From: Geobacillus thermoleovorans
GTDB taxonomy: Bacteria; Bacillota; Bacilli; Bacillales; Anoxybacillaceae
Assembly (NCBI RefSeq): GCF_001610955.1
Contig: NZ_CP014335.1
Coordinates: 2,675,001-2,739,000 of the forward strand
Length of the DNA: 64,000 bases
Reading direction: 5' to 3'
The notes under the pieces are model-generated. The model was not told where the DNA came from, ran no database searches, and saw only the letters and a program-made list of their open reading frames with translations. A program made the translations under genes and the position numbers. Numbering within the stretch: the stretch's first letter is position 1; every line of letters starts with the position of its first letter. This document shows positions 34,726-43,484 of this stretch, piece after piece.

Positions 34726-35871
34726 TTATTCCGTTACCTCGCTTAATGTTTTGATCGCCTGCTTGATCGCTGCCACCGCCGGCGCGATTTCTTCCCGGCT
34801 GTTGTCAAACGACAAGCTGATGCGAATGCCGCGCTCGGCTCGGTCTTCACCAAGCCCCATGGCCAAAAGCGTCTTGCTCGGCGCCTTTTTTTTCGATGAA
34901 CAGGCTGACGTCGTCGAAACGTAGATTCCGCTTTTTTCCAGTTCGTGAACAAACACTTCCGGCTTCACGCCGCGCTTTAACGAAAAGTTGATGATATGAG
35001 GAGCGGCGCCATCGCGCGGCGTGTTGATCTCGATGTCTGGAATCGCCAAGAGCGCTTCAAGCCACTCGTCTTTCAATGCTTGAAGCCGGCCGATGTCCCG
35101 CTCGTAGCGCTCGAGCGCCAAGCGAAGCGCCTTCGCCATCGCGACGATGGCGGCGACATTTTCCGTTCCGGACCGAAGCTGCCGCTCCTGCCCGCCGCCG
35201 GCAATCAACGGCGCCAAGCGGACGCCTTCACGGACGTAAAGCAAGCCGGCGCCGCGCAATCCGTGAAATTTATGCGCCGATATCGTGCATAAATCGACAC
35301 CGGCTTGCTTCAAGTCGAGCGGCACTTTGCTGATCCCTTGCACCCGATCGACGTGAAACAATGTTTTCGGATAGCGGGACAAGAGGGCGCCGATTTCTTC
35401 GATCGGCTGCACCGTGCCAACTTCGTTATTGACGTGCATGACCGACACGAGAATCGTATCGTCGCGCAGCGCGCGTTCCACTTGCTCAACCGATACCCTT
35501 CCTTCGCGGTCGACCGGCAAGTACGTCACCTCAAAACCAAGCTCCTCAAGCTGGCGGCACGGTTCAGCGACAGACGGATGCTCGATTTTCGTCGTAATGA
35601 TATGCCGGCCGCGCCGCTGATATTGCCAGGCGACCCCTTTGATGGCGAAATTGTTCGCCTCCGTTCCGCCGGAGGTAAAAACGATTTCGTTCGGCTTAAC
35701 GCGCAGCATGGCGGCGATTTGTTCACGCGCCTGCGCCAAAAGCCGCTCCGCCTTCATGCCCAGCCCATGGAGCGACGACGGATTGGCAAAATAGTTCGTT
35801 GCGACGGCGACGAACGAATCGATCACCTCGGGAAATGGTTTGGTCGTCGCACTGTTGTCAAGATAAATCAT
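34726..35871 (-). CDS. Cysteine desulfurase (IscS/NifZ type)
   Basis: 381 residues. PLP enzyme producing persulfide from cysteine. PLP Lys K201 in SAHKFHGLR, H98 in KIEHPSV stacking on PLP, and persulfide C324 in STTSACSSKK. In B. subtilis the paralogue at this position (nifZ) serves ThiI in tRNA thiolation, and the direct coupling to thiI here supports the same role. The ATG at 35871 is 9 bases from GGAGG; an earlier ATG at 35880 abuts the site. Confidence 0.94.
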   Translation of the reverse strand: MIYLDNSATTKPFPEVIDSFVAVATNYFANPSSLHGLGMKAERLLAQAREQIAAMLRVKPNEIVFTSGGTEANNFAIKGVAWQYQRRGRHIITTKIEHPSVAEPCRQLEELGFEVTYLPVDREGRVSVEQVERALRDDTILVSVMHVNNEVGTVQPIEEIGALLSRYPKTLFHVDRVQGISKVPLDLKQAGVDLCTISAHKFHGLRGAGLLYVREGVRLAPLIAGGGQERQLRSGTENVAAIVAMAKALRLALERYERDIGRLQALKDEWLEALLAIPDIEINTPRDGAAPHIINFSLKRGVKPEVFVHELEKSGIYVSTTSACSSKKKAPSKTLLAMGLGEDRAERGIRISLSFDNSREEIAPAVAAIKQAIKTLSEVTE

Positions 35872-35990
35872 CGCTTCCATCCTCCGCTCATTGTCGGCAA
35901 AATATCGCTGTACATCGTCCATCTTAACCAAAACAGGCGCCAATCGACAACGAAAACACACCGTCATTTACATTATTCACCAAAAACCCA

Positions 35991-36097
35991 TTGAACAATC
36001 TCCCACCTGCGCTTAGAGGTGGGAGATTCTTGGGAACACCCGCCCCACGGCAGGCTGTCAGCCAAGCCATCCCCGTGCGTCCCACGGTTTGGCTGCC
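35991..36097 (-). ncRNA. IS200/IS605 right end with omega-RNA-like scaffold, remnant
   Basis: Directly after the tnpB stop codon the minus strand folds strongly: CAGCCAA pairs with TTGGCTG enclosing CCGTG/CACGG, and a 12-base perfect stem (AATCTCCCACCT / AGGTGGGAGATT, 35997-36008 with 36017-36028) lies at the end, followed by GTTCAA (35991-35996). In tnpB elements this right end gives the guide-RNA scaffold and the element boundary. The TAM-side left end and most of tnpB are absent. The exact boundary and expression are inferred. Confidence 0.6.
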
Positions 36098-36178
36098 TTA
36101 CGAAGACAGCAAACGAAGCCCCTCATTCAAGATATTCCGGGCGGCGTTCTTGTTCGAGGGAAGAGGCAGAAAAGCTTG
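36098..36178 (-). pseudogene. tnpB (IS605 OrfB) C-terminal remnant
   Basis: Reading leftward from 36154 the frame encodes NKNAARNILNEGLRLLSS and stops at 36098-36100. This is the C-terminal end of TnpB, equivalent to the DRDxNAARN segment of the third RuvC motif and the tail; the catalytic Asp is replaced or missing (PSNKNAARN). Upstream bases no longer fit TnpB, so only the last ~20 codons remain. It sits between iscS and ezrA. Confidence 0.75.
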
Positions 36179-36249
36179 TGTTCAGCCATATGATTCTGTG
36201 TTTTTTAGGTAAAATAATGGATAATCAATACTCGTGATCGGGTGGTTTA

Positions 36250-37953
36250 TCACTGTTCGCGGCTGTTATCCTCCTGCCATAATTTCTGCACACGGTCAAA
36301 CGCGCCCGGCTCGACTTCTTCAACGGCCGCCACCGCTTGCCGGAGCGCCTCCTCATAATCATAATGGCGAAATAAAAATTCGGCTTCTTCCAGCCCTTTG
36401 CGGACCGCTGGATAGCGGCGTCGGTAGCGGTTGCCGTATTGAATCGTCCGCTCCGCCAGCGTCGCCTGTTCGATCATTTCCACCGTCCGCTCATACAACC
36501 GTTCCACAGCCGCTTTCGCCTCCTCCAACGCTTGGTCGACCGCCGGCATGTCAAGCGGCTTTTCTTCAAGACGCGCGGCAACGGCTTGCAAGCTGCGTCT
36601 CGCTTCCGCCAATTCAAGCGCATACGGTTCAGGCAGCCCCGGCAGCCGGCTTTTTTGCACAAGGCGGAGCGCCTCGGCCAATGTTTTTCTCATGCCGTCA
36701 AGCTTTTCGCGGGCGATCAATTCGTCTTTGCGCAGCGTCTGCAGCATCGTTCGAAACTGTTCATGCTCTTCCTTCATGAGGTCGATCTGAGACACAAGCT
36801 GCTCAAGCTCCTCTTTCAGGAGCGAATACGCTGTTTTCGCCTCGGCAACGCGGTCTTGAATGAGAAAAAACCGCTTTTGCAACTGGTGCAGCTGCTTTTC
36901 GATGCTCCGGTACTTTTCGAGGTCGCTTGGCGCCAAATGGTAGCTTTGCTGGACGAACAGCGCCTCGGCCTCGGTTTCCTTCGCCTCGGCGGCGAGCTCC
37001 TGAAGCATGCCGCTGAGGCGCGGCATTTCCGTTTGCACATATTGATGCGCGAGCACTTCGTTTTCGAGCAAATCGTAGAGCGCGTCGATCTCTTCTTTCA
37101 GCTCAGCGACAATCTGCTTCGCTTCTTCGATGCGCAGCTCATGGATCATGGCCAGACATTGCTCGATTTTTTCCCGTTTTTCCTGAAGCGTGCGCTCCAT
37201 GTGCAAATGGTCAAGGATGTATCCGCGCTCTTCCATCTCTCGATAGCCATCAGCCAACTCAGCGAGCTGAGCTGGCAACGACGTTTGGCATTCGCCAAGA
37301 AGTTTGGGAATTTCTTCCATCATGGCTGTGAGCCGGCCGAGCTCTTCCTTCAGTGTCAGAACCACATCGCGCGCCGCCAAATAGTTGCCGGCTTCCGTCA
37401 ATTCGGCAAACCGCTGAAACTGCTTTTCCGCTTCCGTTAAACGGACGTCAAGCAAGTCGGCAGCCGAACCGAACGTATAACGGTAAGCAAGCAGCGCCTT
37501 TTTCGCTTCCCGGTGAGCCGCACGCAGCTCCTCGATCTCCGCCCGGCTTTGTTCCTCGCTGCCGATCAACTCATTCACTTCATGAATGATTTCATGCACT
37601 TCTTCCTCAAGACGACGCAATCCGTCGGCGATCTGCCCAAGCAGCCGGCGCGCCTGCCGGTAGCGGTATTTGTCGAGCAGCCGCTCCGCGTCAAACAGCT
37701 GTTCTTCCACATTCGGCAGCTTCACTGCCACAATGTCGTCCCATTGCTGGCGCCATCGTTCAAACAGCTGCTCCGTCTCCCCTGTCATATTCAGCTGTTT
37801 CACTTTCGCCAGCTCATCCGGCACCGGCCGGTTCATCAAGTTGATTTTCCATTCCTCGAGCCGATCGATTTCCCGGTACATCCGCTTCCGGTACACATGA
37901 TTATATATGATTGCCCCCGCTCCGAGGAGCAGAACGATCCATGCCATTCCCAT
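36250..37953 (-). CDS. ezrA: Septation ring formation regulator EzrA
   Basis: 567 residues: one N-terminal membrane helix (about residues 3-20) then almost entirely spectrin-like coiled coil. Negative regulator of FtsZ ring assembly at the membrane. Motif [20 protein letters not shown] near the N-terminus is typical. The ATG at 37953 is 10 bases from GGAGGG. Divergent from hisJ, as in B. subtilis. Confidence 0.96.
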   Translation of the reverse strand: MGMAWIVLLLGAGAIIYNHVYRKRMYREIDRLEEWKINLMNRPVPDELAKVKQLNMTGETEQLFERWRQQWDDIVAVKLPNVEEQLFDAERLLDKYRYRQARRLLGQIADGLRRLEEEVHEIIHEVNELIGSEEQSRAEIEELRAAHREAKKALLAYRYTFGSAADLLDVRLTEAEKQFQRFAELTEAGNYLAARDVVLTLKEELGRLTAMMEEIPKLLGECQTSLPAQLAELADGYREMEERGYILDHLHMERTLQEKREKIEQCLAMIHELRIEEAKQIVAELKEEIDALYDLLENEVLAHQYVQTEMPRLSGMLQELAAEAKETEAEALFVQQSYHLAPSDLEKYRSIEKQLHQLQKRFFLIQDRVAEAKTAYSLLKEELEQLVSQIDLMKEEHEQFRTMLQTLRKDELIAREKLDGMRKTLAEALRLVQKSRLPGLPEPYALELAEARRSLQAVAARLEEKPLDMPAVDQALEEAKAAVERLYERTVEMIEQATLAERTIQYGNRYRRRYPAVRKGLEEAEFLFRHYDYEEALRQAVAAVEEVEPGAFDRVQKLWQEDNSREQ

Positions 37954-38148
37954 CCGCTGATGCCCTCCTTGCATTCAAGCTACTTCTATCGAACAAACGA
38001 AAATAGCGGAGAAGGCAAAAATATATGTTTTTCAATGTTTTTATGATACCATGTTAACGACATTTTTTGACCAAAATTTTTATTTTTTTTACAAGAATCT
38101 TCACTATTTTTGCTATGATACATAAGGAAGAAAGGAGGAAAATCGATC

Positions 38149-38973
38149 ATGCGCGACGGGCATATTCATACGCCGTTTTGTCCGCACGGAAGCCAAGATC
38201 CGCTTGAGGCCTATGTAGAGCGCGCGATCGAACTGGGCTATACCGACATTTCCTTTACGGAGCATGCCCCGCTTCCTGAGCGGTTTATCGATCCAACGCC
38301 CAACCAGGACTGTTCGATGAAGCTTAGCCAGCTTGAGCGCTATTTGCACGCCGTCGCTGAGGTGAAAGCCCGCTACCGAAACGACATTGCCATCCGTGTC
38401 GGGCTCGAAGTCGATTTTATTCCTGGCTTTGAGGAAGAAACAACCCGCCTGCTCGACGAGGTCGGCCCGCTGCTTGACGACAGCATTTTATCGGTTCACT
38501 TTTTGGCCCACGAAGGGCAATATGTATGCCTTGATTACAGCGAAGATATGTTCGCCGACATCGTCCGCTTGTTCGGATCGGTCGAACGCGTCCACCGCGC
38601 CTACTACGAAACGGTGCTGCAATCGATCCGCACGGAGCTTGGCCGCTACAAACCGAGACGCATCGGCCATATGACGCTTGTGCGCAAGTTCCAACGCCGT
38701 TTCCCATGCTTGGAACCAATGGATGAGTGGATTGTTGCCATTCTCGATGACATCAAGCAGTTCGGCTATGAATTGGACTACAACGGCGCCGGCGCCGCCA
38801 AACCGCTCTGCCTTGAGCCGTATCCGCCGGGCGGCGTGATCGCCGAGGCGCGGCGGCGGGGCATCCCAATCGTCTACGGATCCGACGCCCATCGCGCCGC
38901 CGACTTGCACCAAGGACGGGAGAGGATGGACCGCGAGGCGCTTTCGGTTGACAACCGCCCGCAGCCGTCATAA
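38149..38973 (+). CDS. hisJ: Histidinol-phosphatase, PHP family
   Basis: 274 residues. Dephosphorylates histidinol phosphate in histidine synthesis. PHP metal ligands in DGHIHTPFCPHG, FTEHAPLPERF, GLEVDF, SVHFLAHEG and YGSDAH. The ATG at 38149 follows AAAGGAGG. An extended -10 TGCTATGAT (38111-38119) precedes it. Same place beside ezrA as in B. subtilis. Confidence 0.94.
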   Translation: MRDGHIHTPFCPHGSQDPLEAYVERAIELGYTDISFTEHAPLPERFIDPTPNQDCSMKLSQLERYLHAVAEVKARYRNDIAIRVGLEVDFIPGFEEETTRLLDEVGPLLDDSILSVHFLAHEGQYVCLDYSEDMFADIVRLFGSVERVHRAYYETVLQSIRTELGRYKPRRIGHMTLVRKFQRRFPCLEPMDEWIVAILDDIKQFGYELDYNGAGAAKPLCLEPYPPGGVIAEARRRGIPIVYGSDAHRAADLHQGRERMDREALSVDNRPQPS

Positions 38974-39065
38974 AATAGGCGAATCAGCCATTTCCCTGCT
39001 TGCATCCTGCTGGATGTTGAGGCCAGAGTCCTGCTCCAACCATGATGAAAAAGGAGGCTAGTTCT

Positions 39066-39542
39066 ATGTTTCGTCCCATGGCTTACAACGGAACACGCGA
39101 AGAAAATTACGCGCTCGTCATCGAACAGCTGAAATCGCTCATTTCCGGGGAACCCAACTTCATCGCCAACTTGGCGAACGCAGCCGCCTTGCTCAACCAG
39201 TTTTTCACCGACATCAATTGGGTCGGTTTTTATCTCGCAGACGGCGAGGAGCTTGTGCTTGGCCCGTTCCAAGGCTTGCCGGCATGCGTGCGCATTCCGT
39301 TCGGCAAGGGGGTGTGCGGCACGGCGGCCGCCAAACGGCGGACGGTGGTCGTTCCAGACGTTCACCAATTCCCGGGCCATATCGCCTGCGATGCGGCGTC
39401 TCAATCGGAAATCGTCGTGCCGCTCATCAAAGACGACCGCGTCATCGGCGTTCTTGACATCGACAGCCCGGTGAAAAACCGCTTCGATGACATCGACCGC
39501 CGCTACTTGGAGCAGTTTGCCAGCGTGCTCATTTCCGCCTGA
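39066..39542 (+). CDS. Free methionine-(R)-sulfoxide reductase, GAF domain (YtsP type)
   Basis: 158 residues, single GAF domain. Reduces free Met-R-sulfoxide. The three cysteines of the active fRMsr (in LPACVRIPFGKGVCGTAA and HIACDAASQSEIV) are all present, so it should be an active reductase rather than only a sensor. The ATG at 39066 follows AAAGGAGG. Followed by a strong terminator and convergent to dgcP. Confidence 0.92.
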   Translation: MFRPMAYNGTREENYALVIEQLKSLISGEPNFIANLANAAALLNQFFTDINWVGFYLADGEELVLGPFQGLPACVRIPFGKGVCGTAAAKRRTVVVPDVHQFPGHIACDAASQSEIVVPLIKDDRVIGVLDIDSPVKNRFDDIDRRYLEQFASVLISA

Positions 39543-39567
39543 CGAAAAAAGCGCACCAAGCGCGAAG

Positions 39568-39599
39568 AAGGAATCCGCTTGCTCGGATTCCTTTTTTTT
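39568..39599. terminator. Terminator between YtsP-type gene and dgcP
   Basis: AAGGAATCCG pairs with CGGATTCCTT around CTTGCT- type loop and is followed by TTTTTTT on the plus strand. Confidence 0.88.
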
Positions 39600-41433
39600 A
39601 CACCTTATACAAATGACAGTCATCGTGCACAAAAATGCAGTTTTTTCCCGTCTCTTTTGCCATATAAAGCGCGGCGTCGGCTCGTTTGAACAGCTGTTTT
39701 GCATCCTCGCAGCCTTGGCGCTCCCACCATGACACGCCGCACGAAACGGTCACCGTCGGAATCGTTTGTTCTCTGACTTTTTCTGTGATGCGGCGGGCAA
39801 TCGAAATGGCGTCAGACAGCGGCACTTTCGGCAAATACACCGCCAGCTCTTCCCCGCCCCAACGCGCCGCCACATCGCCATCGCGAATGTTGGCGCGCAC
39901 CGTCTCAGCCACTTGGACGAGCACCCCATCGCCCGTTTGATGGCCGTACACATCGTTGATTTGCTTAAAGTTGTCAATGTCAAACAAAATGAGCGCCCCG
40001 GATGCATCGGATCCCATGGATGTTTGGATCACCTCGTCCAAGTAACGGCGCGTATGCAGCTTTGTCAAATAATCGGTGACTACCATCTTCTCGAGCTCTT
40101 CGCGCAGCATCGCGTTCATAAACGCCAGCGTTGAATGTTGAACGAGGGATTCCAAGAGCTTAAACATCTCAAACGTAAATCGGTATGGCTCGCTGGCGAG
40201 CGCAATGCACAGTCCCTTCGTTTCCTTGTTTTGCTGCATCGGCGCCGCCATGATGGAACGAAACGAACCGAAAGCGGACACGCATACATCACCGGCAAAT
40301 AAAATGTCATTTCCGCTTTGGCGCCGCTTTTCCACCCATTCGATATAGGGCTCGGACCGATGGTCGAAAAAAAACGGCGTGCTGCCTGGCAAAAGCTCCC
40401 GCTTGCCGTCGGCAAACAAGAAAAAACCGACTTCATCCGCGCCGAACGATTGTTGGATTTGCGATACCATGTACTCAATGGCTTCATGAAGCCGCGGCCG
40501 GGCGTTCAATTGGCGCATTGTGTCGTTGATCAGCTGCAAATCGGCGACAAGCCGGCGCGACTGTTCATACAACTTGGCGTTCTCAAGCGCGCTTCCAGCC
40601 GTGCTTGCCAGCAGCGAAATAAAATGAATCTCTCGTTTTGGAAATGGCGCAGCGTATGGGGCGATAATTTCAATCACCCCATACACCGCCTGCACCCCTT
40701 TAATCGGGGCGTACAGCACCGAGCGCGGCGGCGCCTCCATCTCCTCGCATTGCACTTGTCCAGTCAAAAACGCCCGCAACGCCGCCGTCTGTTTTTCCCT
40801 TTCATCCAATACAAGCGTTTTAATCGGCAAATTTCCGCGCAGATGGTTGTCATGCGACAACAGAAGGTGGTAGGTGAATGATGGATAGACGTTTTGCAGC
40901 GTGCGGATAATTTCTTCAAGCACAACATCGATATGCATCGAGGAATGAATTTTTGCGGCAAAGTGATGCAGCTGTCCATACCGTTTCTCTTCGCCCTCTC
41001 CTTGCAGCACCGCGCTAAGTTTCCGAAACAATCGCGCCAAATCCGTCCGGATCTCCCACAACAACCGCTCGTCAAAACCGCCATCTTTTCGATACATCAG
41101 CTCGACCATCGCCGGCGTCTCATCGGAAAGCATGAAAAAGAGCCGGGCCGCCATATGCGGCCCACCGGCATCGACAACAGCGACTTTCCGCTCTCCATCA
41201 GCCGCGATCGGCCCAGCGTCCGGCGTCCCAACCGCGGCCGCTTCCGGATAAAAGGCAGCCCGCACCGGGTCGTACAAATAAAAAACGGCTTGCTCGAGCG
41301 CCAGCTCTTCTTTTAGCAGCGCGAGCAACTCGCCCGCCGCCGCCGAAAACGGCCCATCGTCCTGAAACGCTAAAAACCAGTGGAAAAATTTTTGTTTAAA
41401 TGATTCATACCGCTTCATTTCTTCCTTGTTCAT
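39598..41433 (-). CDS. dgcP: GAF-GGDEF diguanylate cyclase DgcP (YtrP)
   Basis: About 611 residues: two GAF-type regions (roughly 35-180 and 190-430) and a C-terminal GGDEF domain (about 450-611). The active-site motif is RWGGEEL and an RDGD inhibitory I-site lies five residues before it, so the enzyme should make c-di-GMP and be feedback controlled. B. subtilis has DgcP at the same locus between rpsD and ytsP. Start uncertain: the ATG at 41433 has GGTGG eight bases upstream; MKRYES at 41418 is an alternative. The next gene upstream is an insertion sequence. Confidence 0.9.
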   Translation of the reverse strand: MNKEEMKRYESFKQKFFHWFLAFQDDGPFSAAAGELLALLKEELALEQAVFYLYDPVRAAFYPEAAAVGTPDAGPIAADGERKVAVVDAGGPHMAARLFFMLSDETPAMVELMYRKDGGFDERLLWEIRTDLARLFRKLSAVLQGEGEEKRYGQLHHFAAKIHSSMHIDVVLEEIIRTLQNVYPSFTYHLLLSHDNHLRGNLPIKTLVLDEREKQTAALRAFLTGQVQCEEMEAPPRSVLYAPIKGVQAVYGVIEIIAPYAAPFPKREIHFISLLASTAGSALENAKLYEQSRRLVADLQLINDTMRQLNARPRLHEAIEYMVSQIQQSFGADEVGFFLFADGKRELLPGSTPFFFDHRSEPYIEWVEKRRQSGNDILFAGDVCVSAFGSFRSIMAAPMQQNKETKGLCIALASEPYRFTFEMFKLLESLVQHSTLAFMNAMLREELEKMVVTDYLTKLHTRRYLDEVIQTSMGSDASGALILFDIDNFKQINDVYGHQTGDGVLVQVAETVRANIRDGDVAARWGGEELAVYLPKVPLSDAISIARRITEKVREQTIPTVTVSCGVSWWERQGCEDAKQLFKRADAALYMAKETGKNCIFVHDDCHLYKV

Positions 41434-41733
41434 CGCCTTTTCCACCCAAACCGGCATCATCATTCCAAATGAGAGAATGGGATGACAAATTTTTTCTAAA
41501 AATTGCATCTTTTATTATATCATACAAATAGAGAAGAAGGGAAAGTGTGAGTAAAATATTTGTGGGTGACATTCCGAAATGATCCCCGACGAGGGTTGCG
41601 AACTTTTGTTCGCGACGCTCGTCGGGGCCACCAAGCGAAGCGCGGTAGAAAAAGCAAATGTCGTGAAAAAAGGACTCTCTCCCTGCTATGATGGTGATTG
41701 GCAAACCAACCGAAAACAGGAGGGAGAGAGTCC
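41434..41733. other. Intergenic: dgcP upstream region and IS left end
   Basis: 300 bases. 41500-41560 is AT-rich and may hold the dgcP promoter. 41584-41627 is a long hairpin (CCCCGACGAG / CTCGTCGGGG with GTTGCGAAC/GTTCGCGAC inside). 41672-41733 carries the transposase promoter and the ribosome-site stem-loop. Confidence 0.55.
41672..41733 (+). promoter_or_regulatory. Stem-loop masking transposase ribosome site, with internal promoter
   Basis: GGACTCTCTCCCT (41672-41684) is exactly complementary to AGGGAGAGAGTCC (41721-41733), which includes the ribosome binding site and ends at the base before the ATG. An extended -10 TGCTATGAT (41684-41692) lies inside, so a transcript started here (about 41699) lacks the left arm and can be translated, while read-through from outside would be masked. 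Confidence 0.7.
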
Positions 41734-43101
41734 ATGAAACATCTTACCACAGAATGGCCCCTATTAAAAGAGTTGGAGGAACAATTAGTCAGAACTCTTC
41801 AAAAGGTGTTCGCTGTCTTGTTGGCGGCCCTTTTGGAGGAGATTGATCAACAACTGGCGGAAGCGCGGGACAAGCGCCGGTATCAGCTGAAAGACAAACG
41901 GCCGACTACGATCCAAACGCTGTTTGGAGAAGTGACGTTTCGACGGAACTACTACTATGACCGGCAAACGGGGAACTATACCTTCTTGCTGGATGCCGAA
42001 TTAGGCTTTGATGGGGCCCGATCGATCAGTCCTTGCCTCGAGGAAACGGCGGTCGAGTTGGCCGTAGAGTGCTCTTCCTACCGCAAAGCGGCCCGTACGT
42101 TGGAGTCGATCGTGGGGTATGCGGTCATGAGCCACGAGGCGATTCGCCAACTGGTGCTGGAGGCCCCTGTCTCGCTGCACCGCCCTGTTTCCCAACGGCA
42201 CGGCCGGGTGCTGTTTGTGGAGGCGGATGGACTGTTTATTTCCCGCCAGGGGAAAGGGAAACGGGCGAAAGAAGAGAAAATCCTGGCGGTTCACGAGGGA
42301 TGGAAACGAAACGGTTCGCAGCTTGAGCTCGTGAACCGGCGCCACTACCTCCATGAAGGGGAGGGAGACGTGTGGGAACGGTTCGAAGAGTGGCTGATGA
42401 ACGAATATGCCTATGATCCGTGCCGGGACCTGTTGATCATCAACGGCGACGCGGCGTCGTGGATCACGGCCTGCCGGGAGTATTTTGGGAAGCGGGCGTG
42501 CTTTCAGCTGGATCGATTTCATGTGGCGCGGGAGCTGCGTCAGTGTCTGTCCGGCCACCCGCGTTGGCGGGAGGTGCGGAAGAAGCTGGCGAAACAAGAC
42601 GAGGAGGGGCTTCTGGTGGAGCTGAACAGCGCGGTCGGCACGTTGGAGGACGAAGCGAAAGAGAAGCAGATGGCTGCCATGATCCGCCGGATCGAGTCGA
42701 TGCCGGGATGCATCCGGGACTATCGGGAGTGGCTGTCGGAGCAAGGGGTGGAGACGACCGGCATGCGTCCGATGGGTCACGCCGAGAGCGTGATGAGCCG
42801 GTTTGCGCATCGGGTGAAATCCCGCCGCAGCTGGAAAGACCAAGGGCTTCGGGCGTTTCTGAGGGCGATGGCAGCCCGAATCGACGGGATTTGGCGGAGA
42901 AATGGGCAGTTGGTGGAGGAAGAAGAGACCCGAACGGCAGCCTCGGCCTCGACGAAGTCCAAGCGGGTTGAACAGGCCAAACGGAAGGCAGGACGGTTAT
43001 GGGCAGATGTGGTGCGTCAGAATCTACCGTGTCTGCAGCGGTCATCCGGGACGCCGATCCATCAAGCGTTGTCGGCGCTCCGGGATGGTGGTTGGGTGTA
43101 A
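41734..43101 (+). CDS. ISLre2-family transposase (UPF0236)
   Basis: 455 residues from the ATG at 41734. The family pattern is complete: N-terminal QTLFGEVTFRRNYYYDRQTG, SHEAIRQLVLEAP, the VEADGLFISRQG Asp, NGDAASWI and FQLDRFHVARE, ending with a helical tail and the basic SKRVEQAKRKAGRLW. Length is normal and there are no stops, so it may be active. It is oriented like rpsD, between dgcP and rpsD. Confidence 0.93.
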   Translation: MKHLTTEWPLLKELEEQLVRTLQKVFAVLLAALLEEIDQQLAEARDKRRYQLKDKRPTTIQTLFGEVTFRRNYYYDRQTGNYTFLLDAELGFDGARSISPCLEETAVELAVECSSYRKAARTLESIVGYAVMSHEAIRQLVLEAPVSLHRPVSQRHGRVLFVEADGLFISRQGKGKRAKEEKILAVHEGWKRNGSQLELVNRRHYLHEGEGDVWERFEEWLMNEYAYDPCRDLLIINGDAASWITACREYFGKRACFQLDRFHVARELRQCLSGHPRWREVRKKLAKQDEEGLLVELNSAVGTLEDEAKEKQMAAMIRRIESMPGCIRDYREWLSEQGVETTGMRPMGHAESVMSRFAHRVKSRRSWKDQGLRAFLRAMAARIDGIWRRNGQLVEEEETRTAASASTKSKRVEQAKRKAGRLWADVVRQNLPCLQRSSGTPIHQALSALRDGGWV

Positions 43102-43268
43102 AAAAATGGAATATCGTATCATCGCCTCAAGATGAGGGACGAGAGTCCGAAAGCGCTTACGATATTAATTCCTGAAAATGGTTCGCTAACTAGTGATTGA
43201 CAACGCCCGTAGTGAACCGAAAAAATGTTCTCCACAAAGTCTTGACTGACTCGAAGGGAAACAAAATG

Positions 43269-43297
43269 TTGACTTTATCCTCTAAAAATCATATAAT
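43269..43297 (+). promoter_or_regulatory. rpsD promoter
   Basis: TTGACT (43269-43274), 17 bases, TATAAT (43292-43297); the strongest promoter match in this gap, downstream of the insertion sequence. Confidence 0.85.
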
Positions 43298-43336
43298 AGC
43301 CTTTGTGTAAAATATAGCAGCCTTTGTGCCCACCTT

Positions 43337-43424
43337 TATGGTTCATTTTGTTCCTCGACCCGCCGAGGTGCATCGTGTAACTCTTAGCTGCGAGAGCGAG
43401 GATGCATGAAAACAAAATGGCCAT
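43337..43424 (+). ncRNA. S4 ribosomal protein leader
   Basis: TATGG...CATTTTGTT pairs with AACAAAATG...CCATA to close a structure holding a CCTCG-CGAGG hairpin and a TGCATC/GATGCA helix. This is the position and general form of the Bacillus rpsD leader, where excess S4 binds and represses translation. Ribosome site AAGGAGGAG follows at 43470. Confidence 0.75.
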
Positions 43425-43484
43425 AATTGTTGGCGCACATCTGCTTTTATTTTACGGGAATAAAAGCGTAAGGAGGAGCAACGA

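Larger units (their letters stand above)
35872..36249. other. Intergenic region iscS / ezrA with transposon fossil
   Basis: 378 bases. 35990-36180 is the tnpB/omega-RNA remnant. 35872-35989 is the AT-richer iscS upstream region. 36180-36249 is AT-rich with no recognised gene. Confidence 0.6.
41560..43215 (+). mobile_element. ISLre2-family insertion sequence, boundaries approximate
   Basis: One transposase gene flanked by sequences that do not belong to the dgcP-rpsD gap in related genomes. I could not define terminal inverted repeats or target duplication with confidence: GTGGGTGACATTCC near 41561 and GGCGTTGTCAATCA (minus strand, near 43210) are a partial match only. The insertion lies upstream of the rpsD promoter and leaves it intact. 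Confidence 0.6.
43102..43484 (+). other. IS right end, rpsD promoter and S4 leader region
   Basis: 383 bases: probable IS end to about 43215, a cre-like CGAAAGCGCTTACG at 43148-43161, rpsD promoter at 43269-43297 and the ribosomal-protein leader at 43337-43424. No gene. Confidence 0.65.

Noticed and set aside
35991..36212. Plus-strand 73-codon frame over the transposon fossil
   Set aside because: It is the complement of the tnpB tail and the folded right end; no start signal.
41508..41520. Longer dgcP starting at 41508
   Set aside because: The extension lacks a ribosome site and has a hydrophobic, Met-rich start unlike the family.
43300..43330. GTAAAATAT at 41550 and 43307 as IS target duplication
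   Set aside because: The right copy is downstream of the rpsD promoter, which would then have to be part of the IS; AT-rich chance match is more likely.
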